Assembly (NCBI RefSeq): GCF_004798865.1
Contig: NW_025335641.1
Span: forward strand, 12,329,177-12,393,176
Direction: 5' to 3'
Source: Varanus komodoensis
Lineage: Eukaryota > Chordata > Lepidosauria > Squamata > Varanidae
Length of the DNA stretch: 64,000 bases
Position 1 is the stretch's first letter. Every line of letters begins with the position of its first letter. Position numbers and translations under genes: made by a program. The notes beneath the pieces were generated by a model that was not told the origin of the DNA, ran no database searches, and worked only from the letters and a program-made list of their open reading frames with translations. Positions 53,201-62,760 of the stretch are shown here, piece by piece.

Positions 53201-56200
53201 ATGAATTTTATTGAATGCCCCCCCCCCCGGCCATTCAAGGTCCTGCAAACAAAAATACTGTATATAGCAGGGGAACCCAAAATGGGTTACAAGCAGCTGA
53301 TGTGCAGCTCTTTGGGTATTCCTAAAAGGGAATACGAGTCAGTGGATTAGCCTCTTTGCACATTTGCACTAAGACCAAAGTGTTGAACTGCTTTTAGTCT
53401 GAGGGCTGAAATCCATTTCAGATAAGTTCTCAAGGGCTGCATTCCACAGCGGACATGGCTGACGACAAAAGGGCCAGGACCAAATATACCCCCATAGAGC
53501 AGTTCTTACCGCTGGTAACTAGACCTTAGGGGAGGCTTTTAGAAAGAGGGAAGAACTTCACAACAGCTGGGAAGTCGCCAAGTGATGTGGGGGGAAAGGG
53601 GGTGTGGTCATCCAGAAAATCCAGTGTTCAACAGGATTCGACCTTTGGGCTTGGAGCTCTGCAGCCCTGCACTAAGAGGCACAGAGGAAGCTCCCCACTC
53701 TGTTTAATGTGGCAGGATCCCAGGGTTTCATACTGTGTTTAGTGGGAATTAACTCCCTGAGAGCTCTGCTTAAAATTTCAGCTTTAGCTCGCTACAGCTG
53801 GAACTGCAAGCTCTCTCCCTGCACAGGCCCTTGAGAAGCCTTTGTGCTATCAAGGAGGAGCAGTGGCTGCAGTTTAAAATCTGAGACAGAGTTTTGTGGG
53901 TATGCCTGTCACTACATAATGAAACTAAGCCTGACAAGCTGGATTAGTCCAGCTATATCATTTATTCAATTTATTATATTTATATCCTGCCTATTTTCTC
54001 TTTTGAAGGAACTCAGGACAGCTTACATAATTTGTTTCCTCTCAATCTTAACCTCACAAGAGCAAACCTGTGTGATAGGCTGGGCTGAGAGTCTGTGCCT
54101 GGCCCAAAGTCACCCACTGAGCTCCATGGATGAGTGGGAACTAGAACCAAGATCGCCCGAGTCCCAGTCCTGGGCTCTTAAGCACTACACCACACTGGCT
54201 CTGTAAGCTACATGTTACAACGTTTGGCAACATCTCTCACTTTAGGTGAGGCCATTGTAAAGGGCGAGATACAAAAAATTTAAAGCAAGCAAACAAACAA
54301 ATTTGAACATTTGCTCCATGGTCTTTGATCTGTGATGGTTTATTTGCCCATAACAGTTCCCACTTGATGAATGTGTGTTATGTAAGACAGCATCCAATTT
54401 ATAACCTGCCTCTCCAAAGGCAATAATGCTATAAAGCAGTAAGGGTGACCTGCTAATGGACAGGTGGGAAGAGGTGAGGAAGTCCTTACCTTTTGTTTCT
54501 AGCTCAGGGAAAACTTGAAGCCTGTTCCTCATGCGATTGACTGTTTGCACTTTGAAGATAACCGGGACAGGATGTGGTCCCAGGGAGTTCCAGATTTCCT
54601 CGGGTGTTTTCTCCCCAATGTTATTCCATACAACAATCACTTTATGCAAATGAGGGATGGCTTGATAGTGATTCAGTAGCTTCAAGAGCAAGTCGGTTCG
54701 GTTATATGTCTGCATAATGAGAGTAAAGGAATCCGAAGCAGACTGGCTCTGGGATTTCCTTTCTCTTCTCAAAGTAAGCATTTTATCTTCCTTAATATTA
54801 GGCAGCAAAGCAGTTAATGCACCTGCCACCAGGAGCAACAAAAGGATCACAACAGAAGAGAAGTGAAGGAGCCGGATCCCCATGATTCTTCCAGGTAGCT
54901 TGCACGTGTGATAGAACCTTCGATATATATTTAAAAATGCAGGGAGGAAAATCAGCCACAATCATACTTTGCAAAATTAAAAAATGGCATCAGCCAACAA
55001 AAAGCTAATTAAAGTGAAATGAATTTTGCAGAGTCAGAGCAGATACTGCTAACGGTCTTAAAATGTGAACAGATGCCACTGAATGTTTGGCGAGGAAGGC
55101 AAATGCCACCTCTTCTTCAATCTCTGAATTTAGTGCAGCCTTTCCTAACCAGGTGTCTTCCAGATGGTTTGGACTTGAACTCCCATCAGCCCCAGCCAGC
55201 ATAGCCAATGATCAGAAATGCTGAAAGTTGCAGTCCAAAACACCTGGAAGGCACCAGGTTAGGCAAGGCAAAAGGTTCAGTGCCTACCTAGTAGCTCCAA
55301 AATCTCTAGAAAAGGCTATAGGCCTTTGGGTGGCTGTTCCCAAATCTTGTCTATTTGGGTTGTGGGAACCTTCAGTACAGCAGGCAGAAAATACTGCTTG
55401 GCCAAGAAGGTTGAAAAGGCCAAGCTTTATGTTAGGACAAGTCAATCAAAAGCTGCAGACCTCCTACCAATTACAGAGAGTGATGGTATCTACCCCATTC
55501 CCTTCTGCAGGTGACCCTGAGGCCCAGGTAATTTGCTGGAGTCCAACCCTGAGAAGTCCCTGACAATGGCCTCCTCAGCAACCTAGTCTGATGATTGGCA
55601 TGTTCTAAGCAGAAGCAACCAGCAAGTCAAGAACAGCCCAGATTCCATGATGATGAAAGGGAGCCACCTGCTGATGGTGCAAGGGCTACGGCATCAGAAT
55701 TCCATCAGTAGGTTCCTGGCACAGCTATGGAACAGTAAAGGCATGTGCGTATGCCTTTTCCATATAGTGCAGGGATGTGGCCTAACATCTCTGTAGAGGT
55801 GCTCTAAGGAGACACGGGAACTTACTCTGAGTCAAACAGGGAGGCGGAGGGGGCAGGTATGGGGTCTCAAGGGTGTGGGAGCAGAAGACTGGCAAGGAGC
55901 CAGGGCACAGAGGAAGAAATCCACCTGTTATCTAACTTTCTGAAGGGCAGTCAAGCTGGCCCCCCTGAGCCCATGGGAATACAGGCTCCTAATCAAGAGG
56001 AGGAGGGGATGATAATATGAGATCCAAAGGTTAAGCATTGGCTGAAAAGGGAGTAGAGAGGCAGTGCTCAAAGGGATATGAGGGAGGGACTTGGTAGTCT
56101 TTTTAGTATGAAAAGGGGAGGCCATAGCAGTTTGCATCACTTTGGGGCAACTCTTTCATGGTGCTCTAACCCAGGGAACTAACCGAAGATTGTGAGTACT

Positions 56201-59200
56201 ATGTTATGCAAAGTCTACTGGGAACTTCTGTCTCTTTGGCTGCATATGGATACTGTCTGTGGTCTGAGGTAATGCTTGCTTGCTTGCTTGCATAGGAAAG
56301 CTAATTGATTAAAAATATACTCGACAACTTCACAGAACGTTATGGCAGGCCCAGACACTGCTGTCTTCTCTCTTTAGCCATCCAACCATTTGTTCTTTTA
56401 ACCAGAGAAAAGAACTGAACAAGAAAAGATGGAATTGCTGTATGCTGCCCTTTGACTGTTAGCTCTTGAACTCCTCCATTGAAAACACCTGTAGAACGGT
56501 AAGGCAAGCACAAGGGCCTACAAAAGGGGGGATTTAAAAATCCAGGACTTCACTAATCAGGTGCAATGAGTAGCAAGGAAACTCTATATCCCACTCGGTT
56601 AAGAAGCCCACTGGATGACTTAGGCCAGAACAACCTGCCTCATAGGGTTGTTCTAAGGAGAAAACAGGAATGTGATGAAAAGAGCCCTGCATGCTGCTTG
56701 GAGCAACTTGCATTCAATGACATAAATAGAAAAAGAATTTGAGGAAGTTCTAAGGTTTAGTATATGGAAGTAAGGAGAAAGAGTGATCCAGAGAATGGAA
56801 ACTAAAACTGGAAGGGACAGAGATGTGTGACTGGGAATCGCAATGCCAGAGAGCTAAGTGATCTGCAGTTACTTATCAACTCTTTGGCCTCAGGCTTCTC
56901 ATTTAATCTATCAAAAAGGGGCAATGGAGAAAAAACTCCCAGCAGACCTTCCAGCACAGTACAAGACAGGGAGGTAGGGGGGACAGCAGCATCATTCCAG
57001 CAGCCCTCTTAAAAGAATCTTTCATTTTTTCTTCTCTTCTTTTTTTTCTTGGGTGTCATGTCATTTTACGCTTATGGTCTTGTTTAACTGATGCTTTGGA
57101 AGCTGCTTCAAGGAGCCTTTTTGGCTTTGGCAGTGGAGTGGAATAAGAACACTTTAAACAAATATGAATGGAAGAGAGGCCTTTCATTCATGCCTTATCT
57201 GGTAAAACTGAAGACAATGCCTGGAAACAGAAAGACTCCCCATGATAAAGACTGAGAAATGCTGCATGATGGTAACTGAAATATCTAAAATGATCAAATT
57301 CTAAACATGCCACTTGGTGTTCATAAAATTGCATTCATATGAATCTGTCAATGCAAACCCTCAACTGAAAGTACCAATTCAACCTCACTGCTGGCTACTA
57401 AATTCTAAGCTGAATACATGCACACAGCAGTGAAATTCAGGTGATGGATAAAACATGAACAGGTTGCTAGGGAAAAAGAGAATCAATATTCACTGGGGAC
57501 TGCTAAGTTGGCTCTTTTAATTGGCTTAGGTGGACTGGGATTTGTATAGAACGCTTTCAAAGGCACTTCTGTTCTCTTGGCAGGTGGTCAAGAAGGAGAC
57601 TGAATTGCTCAAATACCCTTGCACAGGCTCAATAGCAGGGGAGCACTGCAAAAGGGTGAGGTTGCTGTTTGAACACAAAAGGCCAGCGCAGGTTATAAGC
57701 AGGCAGAAACATGGAACAATGGTGTTTAGACACCCCTCGTACCAGCCTCTCAAAAACAATGTTGTCTTTCAAAACAGTGCGGCACTGAAACATCTAGCCC
57801 ACCAAACAGGGTTGGGCAAGATGTGGCTATCCAGATGTTGTTGGACTGCAGCTCCCATCAACCCTCGTGTTGGCTATATTGGCTGATGGAAGTTGCAGTC
57901 CAACAATATCTGGAGGGCAACAAGTTTCTCACTCCTGCCACAGAACAACCATGGCTGTGAATAGACAGGCTGGAGAAAAGGATCACGTACAGGATCATGT
58001 TAGCTCTAGTGACTTTCCCCAATCTGGTGGTCTCCAGATGTGCTGGGCTGCAGCTTCTGTCATGATGGGAGTTGTAGTCCAGTATATCTGATGGACACCA
58101 GGTTGGGAAAGACAGTGGTCTAGCATAGACCTAGGCTCATTCAAGGTTCAGTAGGGAAGCAGTGGGCAAATTCATGATTGTGAGATCTCCCTTTCCTCAA
58201 GAACCTTGAGATCCACCAGCACAAAATATTGGCTTAGAAAGGGGGGAAGCCATTCTCTTAGAATTAAGGAGCAGGGAACTGCTGAGCACATATCTTGGAA
58301 CTGAGCTCACTAGCCTTTCACAGAGCAATTTAATCCTGCTTCTGTTCTCTCACTCCAAACTTCCTTAGTTTCAGCAACCTAATTTGGAGTGGATAATTTG
58401 TTGATAAAAAACAGGAGTCAGAAATCCCTGGTGATCTTCTGCAGATCACCAAAAGACTAATCTGTGAATCTTGATCTACCTTTTGCCCATCTCTGAAGTA
58501 GAGGAACACACCTCACACATCAAATGACATTTGCATGCAAACATTGCTTGTTGCTTCTATGTCTATGGAATTAAGAGTATAGTGCACAGGGGGGCGGATG
58601 AACCTACATGGAAACATATTGAAAGGGGACACAGTCACCAAGCAGAAAATGAACTATTCACACATGCAAACTTATTAAGGGGTGTAACAAGCCTAGATCT
58701 CACTGAGGTGGTAAAAGCTGGCTCTGCACCAAATCACTTCAGAGCACAGGTAGGGGGGCAGCTCATATGACTGAATGTTCCCCCCCTCCGCCCCCTTTCT
58801 CTGTCCCTTCACAGTGAAAGCAAGATGCCTGGGAGAAGGTATGGCTAGCACATCTCTCCCTGACATTTTTTAAAATGTGATTCTTTTGGATGGAGAAGCA
58901 TTTTGCCAGATTACCTGTCTGAACCCTGCAGAGGTTCAGCCTAAGCCCAGTAAAGAAGGAAGGTTAGTTTTCTAATACATCTTCTCAGGCTCTTTGCAGG
59001 TATCCTGCCTCACCCCACTAGATGCTGACACTGCTAAGAACCTCAAGTTTGCAGTAACAAACACAGGTAAGAAACGGGGGACTTGCCAAGAGGATGGCTG
59101 CAGTTTAGGTCCTATAACACTGTCCTCACTGAGCAGGTAAGAGCAACAGTTCCATATATAAAAGAGAGGAAGTGTGCTCAGAAAACAACAGAGTGCCATG

Positions 59201-60397
59201 TACTTGAAAACCAGGAGTTCTATGCATACGAGACATTTGGGAAAAGCATGGAGAACACAGACATGCGTAACTGTAGACAAAAGGCCCTCCATCTATGGGC
59301 TGTCTGCACACTTACATTTGCAGTAACTTATTGAAGGAGTGAGGAACAGCTCAAACAGTGATGATAAAACTATGATCGAAGGCAGATTCTAAACTAAACT
59401 GAAAGTTAAGCACAGCCCTCATCGGTGCCTGTTGAACCCCAACTAGAGTATTTCTTCTGAATAGTCATAGCAAGGAGATAAAAGGGTTGGATCAAGAACA
59501 GTGGGAGAAAGGAAACCCGCACGAATGCTTTGCACTGACTAACACGTCCCCTTTTAAGTGTCACTGGAAACTGCTGAATACGTACAAATGTTAGGATGCT
59601 TGTTTCTGGGCACATCACTTTGGCTTCTGTGAACAATGGAGGGAAGATGCTGAGCAATATGTGCAGCAAAGGCTATGGAGCTTCAGAAAACTTTATATAT
59701 TTTCATATCTGCCTTACCACTCACAGTATGTATTAAAGCTTCACTAATGCCATGGATTCTTTGTTCCTATCATTGCTTAAATCAGGGGTCTCAAACTCAA
59801 CTTCCCTGGGGGCCGCTGGAAGTAGAGTCTGGGTGAGGCTGGGCCGCATCAAGTATTCCACCACCGCGGTGGTGGTGGGCCGCTCATCCCGCGTCGCTCC
59901 TGGAGGCCAGCCTGGGCGCTGCCGGCGCTCTGAAGGCCGCAGGGCCCCTCCCCCGTGCCCGGCCTGGCAATTGGCCCGCGGGCTCCGAGTTTGAGACCCC
60001 TGGCTTAAATGTAATAGACACCTGTGTTTTCAAAAAATTGAACTTTTTCAATGTAGGGGTTTAGTGATCAGGCCATTAGAGTCAGACACAGCTTACATGT
60101 AAAATGAAGTCCTGGACTGCAAGGTTGACTTGTGCTGAGTAACTCTGGCTCCTTTCTTACCATACAAATGTACCACATGCAAAGGTAGATGTACAAGCAA
60201 ACGGTGATTCAGTAATACAATCCAAATGTCTCTGTGCAGCAATCCAAATAGTAGTAACATGTCCTAACATTAAAATGTTCATGGCAACATCCCTTTCTTT
60301 CAAGCAATAGAAACCCAGGCAATAACTGAATTTCTAAAAAGCATATATGCAAAGCTTTGCAATGGAGGAACACATTTTATATGAGAACTCACCTCAT
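49801..60397 (-). CDS. EXTL2: EXTL2, exostosin-like 2 hexosaminyltransferase (complete, 4 coding segments)
   Basis: EXTL2 is a Golgi or ER type II membrane glycosyltransferase of family GT64. It transfers GalNAc or GlcNAc in alpha-1,4 linkage to the glycosaminoglycan linkage region and, on phosphorylated xylose, ends chain growth. Coding segments 60393-60397, 54490-54917, 52886-52956 and 49801-50292 total 996 nt, giving 331 residues plus TAA (human is 330). Residues about 24-40 (VVILLLLLVAGALTALL) form the membrane anchor. The metal-binding DDD motif is at about 150-152 (VLMMDDDTL). QNCDDIAMNF (about 241-250) and the WHRAEH segment (about 284-289) belong to the active-site half. An NRT glycosylation site is present. 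All borders follow GT/AG. Nothing suggests decay. Confidence 0.95.
50798..50885. mobile_element. Short palindromic repeat (family P), copy
   Basis: 'gattgcaattctctgcacac' to 'tgcttaggcatacaatccta': both ends carry the inverted 'gcaatcct'-type terminus of the family. Confidence 0.5.
51150..51385 (-). mobile_element. MIR-like tRNA SINE, diverged
   Basis: 'aatatttatttaatacttat', 'gactcaaaacagcttacacg', 'gttgcccattgagtttcatg' and 'aacaactgcaccacattagt' follow the SINE order seen at 44.96 kb. Confidence 0.65.
51868..52055 (+). mobile_element. MIR-like tRNA SINE, plus orientation
   Basis: 'gcttgggtggtgtggtatga' is the tRNA-like head, then 'gggagatccaggctctaac' (B-box region), then 'cccacagggttgttgtgaag'. 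This copy points opposite to its neighbours at 51.15 and 52.13 kb. Confidence 0.7.
52125..52340 (-). mobile_element. MIR-like tRNA SINE
   Basis: 'tatcctcacaacaaccaccc', 'ggttaggctgagagtacatg', 'cctggcccaaagtcacccag' and 'ctataccacactggctccc' give a well preserved minus-oriented copy, lacking its 3' end. Confidence 0.75.
52748..52825. mobile_element. Short palindromic repeat (family P), fragment
   Basis: 'cactggggcttactcctgag' and 'gaagtgtgcatggaattaaa' represent the right arm of the family. Confidence 0.45.
52886..52956 (-). CDS. EXTL2: EXTL2 exon with the DDD motif
   Basis: The exon is 71 nt, with acceptor TTTTTCTCTGTGCAG and donor GTAATG. It encodes AVLMMDDDTLISAYDLVFAF followed by SIWQ. 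The aspartates bind the metal-nucleotide sugar in GT64 enzymes. Confidence 0.95.
52957..54489 (-). other. EXTL2 intron before the DDD exon
   Basis: About 1.5 kb. It includes a C run at about 53218-53228 and one MIR-like SINE (53.96-54.2 kb). The rest, 53.23-53.95 kb, shows nothing I can name. Confidence 0.85.
53958..54203 (-). mobile_element. MIR-like tRNA SINE, near full length
   Basis: 'tatatttatatcctgcctat', 'ggctgggctgagagtctgtg', 'cctggcccaaagtcacccac' and 'agcactacaccacactggct' are all present. It is the best preserved copy of this SINE in the window. Confidence 0.8.
54490..54917 (-). CDS. EXTL2: EXTL2 main N-terminal coding exon
   Basis: The exon encodes residues 2-144: the cytoplasmic tail, membrane anchor, stem and start of the catalytic fold (SFTLIMQTYNRTDLLLKLLN, KVIVVWNNIGEK, NRMRNRLQVFPELETK). 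The acceptor CGAAG has a poor pyrimidine tract but is fixed by homology. The donor is GTAAGG. Confidence 0.93.
55128..55265. mobile_element. hAT-like palindromic MITE (family Q)
   Basis: The ends 'cctttcctaaccaggtgtct' and 'ggcaccaggttaggcaagg' are near inverse copies. The inside reads 'ttgaactcccatcagcccca' and, inverted, 'aaagttgcagtccaaaacac'. I recall this as an abundant squamate hAT-like element. Confidence 0.65.
57806..57945. mobile_element. hAT-like palindromic MITE (family Q)
   Basis: 'cagggttgggcaagatgtgg' and 'caacaagtttctcactcctg' are the ends. 'ttgttggactgcagctccca' mirrors 'ggaagttgcagtccaacaat'. Confidence 0.7.
58008..58118. mobile_element. hAT-like palindromic MITE (family Q)
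   Basis: 'ggtctccagatgtgctgggc' and 'gatgggagttgtagtccagt' are the two arms, followed by 'caccaggttgggaaagacag'. It lies about 65 bp from the previous copy. Confidence 0.65.
59783..60002. mobile_element. hAT non-autonomous element with perfect TIRs and 8-bp target duplication
   Basis: The element is 220 bp long. It begins 'caggggtctcaaactc' and ends in its exact inverse 'gagtttgagacccctg' (16 bp). It is flanked on both sides by 'gcttaaat' (59775-59782 and 60003-60010). An 8-bp duplication and cag-type ends define the hAT superfamily. The interior is very G+C-rich with CpGs and includes a near-perfect palindrome ('ccaccaccgcggtggtggtg'). No transposase is encoded. Confidence 0.9.
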
Positions 60398-60453
60398 TCC
60401 TGCACAGGATGGTTTATTATCAGTGTACCAGGGAACTCCACTTAGCTTTGGAT
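60393..60453 (-). CDS. EXTL2: EXTL2 exon carrying the start codon (coding 60393-60397)
   Basis: This exon has a strong acceptor (TTTCTTCGTTTTCCAACAG) and a consensus donor (GTGAGT). Its last five bases are ATGAG. Spliced to 54917 this gives M-R-F-Y-H-T-C-K-L-P-G-R-I-M-G, which mirrors human MRCCHICKLPGRVMG codon by codon. The ATG has G at -3. The 56 nt before it are 5' untranslated. The alternative of starting at the MGIR methionine (54883) remains possible but is not needed. Confidence 0.8.
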
Positions 60454-60811
60454 CTGTTGGAAAACGAAGAAATTCACAATTACACATTGTCACAACCCAT
60501 GTATAAGAGGAAAATGTGCTCAAACGTTCACCGCACAATTTCCTAGTTAACCATCCTGATTCTGTCGAGAAAATCTCTTTTATCCTATTTTTTAAAAATA
60601 ATACCCACATATTACTTCCACCAATGTGTACAGTCCTGTCATAACTTATGTGGGCAAATCCCACTGTGTAACTTAGTCTGCAATGCTATAAAGTCCATAA
60701 ATGGACAATTTGTGATTCTCCAGATTTATAACTCCAATTAGGTTTAGCCAGCAGAACCCATGGTGAGGAATTAGGGGAGTCATAGGCCAGAACATCTGGA
60801 TCCCCCCTCCA

Positions 60812-60905
60812 CTCTGTGCACACATACATGGGTGTACACCCCATTGAACACAGTGGGATTTATTCCAAGGAGATATATGTAGAAGTGTACAATCACAGTC
60901 AAATG
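60812..60905. mobile_element. Short palindromic repeat (family P), copy
   Basis: 'catacatgggtgtacacccc', 'attgaacacagtgggattta' and 'gtagaagtgtacaatcacag' follow the family pattern with divergence. Confidence 0.45.
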
Positions 60906-60959
60906 TTTAGGATCAAATTCCCAGCCCCAATACAGTGCCATGTAAATAGACAGCACATC

Positions 60960-61098
60960 CAACCTGCCCCTGCCTGGTGCTCTCCCATTAGTTTAGACTA
61001 TAGTTCCCACCATTCCTGACCACTGGGCCTGCTGGCTGGGGCTCAAGGGAGTTGAAGTCCAAAACAGAAGGCAGGTACCAAGTAGGGGAAGGCTTGCT
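60960..61098. mobile_element. hAT-like palindromic MITE (family Q)
   Basis: 'cctgcctggtgctctcccat', 'ggcctgctggctggggctca' and 'gggagttgaagtccaaaaca' represent end, centre and second arm. Confidence 0.6.
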
Positions 61099-61619
61099 TT
61101 TGACACCTTGCTTTTGCCTTGTTTGATGGAAGGCATTATGTCATGCTGAAGCATGTATTGAGATCAATGGATTTTGTTTGGTTTTCATTTTATTCAGGCT
61201 GACTGAATATGAATGGTGGCCTCTCTCTCACCCACAGGCACAAACTTTTATTGAGAGCCAGTGTACTGTGGTGTGGAGTAGTCTCAGACTGGGGACCTGG
61301 GAAATTATAAATCCAATGTAATAGTGTGTGTGCGTGTGTGTGGGGGGGGGAGAATTATGTATGGAGTAGCAAGAAAGAATTGTGTATGGAGTAAAGTAGG
61401 ACTGGCTCCATGTCCTGTCACTACTTTTCTGTATCATCTTAGGCCAGTCACACTTGGTGAAGAAAATTACTCTGTGACTAGCCCATTCACAGAAAATCTC
61501 TTTTAAATTTATTTCCATGTATATCTAGAAGCATGACTAACCTGTGTTTATTATCCTTGTCTTGCAGCCCAGTCTCAATGGGACTACCATCAGCAGAACA
61601 CCTCAAATGCATTTCTGAT

Positions 61620-61765
61620 CAAAGTCAGCCTCTCCCAGCCTGGTGCCCTCCAGATGCTCTGGACTTCAGCTCTCATCAGCCCCGGTCTGTACATCCAATG
61701 TTCCTGAAAGTGGGAACTGTAATCCAAAAGCCTGGAGAGCACCAGGTTGAGTACAGCTGCTGCAA
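61620..61765. mobile_element. hAT-like palindromic MITE (family Q)
   Basis: 'cccagcctggtgccctccag', 'tctggacttcagctctcatc' and 'tgggaactgtaatccaaaag' then 'ggagagcaccaggttgagta' give both arms. Confidence 0.65.
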
Positions 61766-61999
61766 TGGGTCTTACTTTTGAGTAATCACATATAGGATTG
61801 GGCTGTTAATGACTTATCTTCTATAGTGCTGCTGTAAGCAAAAAAGGGTTATTTATTTATTTATTGTCTATAGACGCTTGTATAGCTGCAGTTAGAGCAG
61901 GCTCTAAAAGTGCAACTCCACAGTTTACCCCCCCCTTTTTTTTTTGCTATTACAAATTTTGGTCAATAAATTGTGCTCAGAGGCGAGATCTACATCTGC

Positions 62000-62760
62000 T
62001 CAAGGGTCTTCAGGATATGAGATCGGCAGCCCAACTCCACCCTCCCAATGGTGGCGGTGGGAATGTTTGCAGAGCAGTACCCACCGACGCTCCTGCGGCG
62101 GCGTGCCTGATCCTATGAGCTGCGCAAGGCATTGCCACGGCAAATATGCGATGCATTATCCAGCATTATCCTATCTTCAAAATATGCCCCACGCATACAT
62201 AAGAAGCACACGCACGCCCGCGAACCCAACAAGCAATGAAGTCAAGGAATCCGAGCCTGCAATTTGCTTTTCTTCCCTGCCCCTTCCCCACGCTTTCGAA
62301 CTGAAACCGACAGAGCAATGAGCCTCTATGTAAGCGCAAAATGCTGCTCTCCCCTTCCCTCGCCGGTATGGCATTAGGTGTTCTAGCACTGCCTCTTCTC
62401 CTTCGTCATGGCTTCATATTGTCTCGTTACCTGCAGTCAAGGGCAATCACATCGTCAGCATAAATAATAACATGGAGATTTCAAAGGCGGCTTGAAAAGG
62501 AGGATCGAAGCCGCCCCGCCGGCTGCCCGGATCTGCACCGCTGGATTCAACTGCAACTAAAAACATCCATCGCAACGTGAGAGGAACGCAAAGGGGGCTG
62601 TACCAAGGCCCGCGATTCCTTCCCCTTTTGTTGCCTTGTACTTCCTGTTGGAAGGAGGCGCTCCTCTTTAGAGCAGACGGCTGTGTAGTGCGATTTAGCT
62701 TTCCTTATTGCTCCCTCTGTCTCCGTTTATTTTTCATCCTTTGCAAAAACTTCTCAGTCG
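62000..62760. promoter_or_regulatory. GC-richer stretch, probable EXTL2 promoter region
   Basis: CpGs are more frequent here than in the surrounding DNA (for example 'gctcctgcggcggcgtgcct' and 'gaagccgccccgccggctgc'). On the minus strand a donor-like CTGCAG|GTAACG ends a possible non-coding EXTL2 first exon at 62431. In human this promoter is shared head-to-head with SLC30A7. No SLC30A7 coding exon is seen here. Both exon and promoter are inferred from position. Confidence 0.4.

Larger units (their letters stand above)
54918..60392 (-). other. EXTL2 intron 5' of the main coding exon
   Basis: About 5.5 kb. It contains three family Q MITEs and a hAT MITE with target duplication (59783-60002). 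The stretches 55.3-57.8 and 58.1-59.75 kb hold nothing I recognise. Confidence 0.8.

Noticed and set aside
54918-54961. Extension of the EXTL2 frame to MWLIFLPAFLNIYRRF
   Set aside because: The first codon is TTG, a TGA lies just before it, and the residues do not match EXTL2 before RFYHTCKLPGR. This is intron.
60454-60664. Open frame on minus upstream of the EXTL2 start exon
   Set aside because: It begins at GTG and runs through a splice acceptor. Only 60393-60453 has exon borders, and its coding use is limited to ATGAG.
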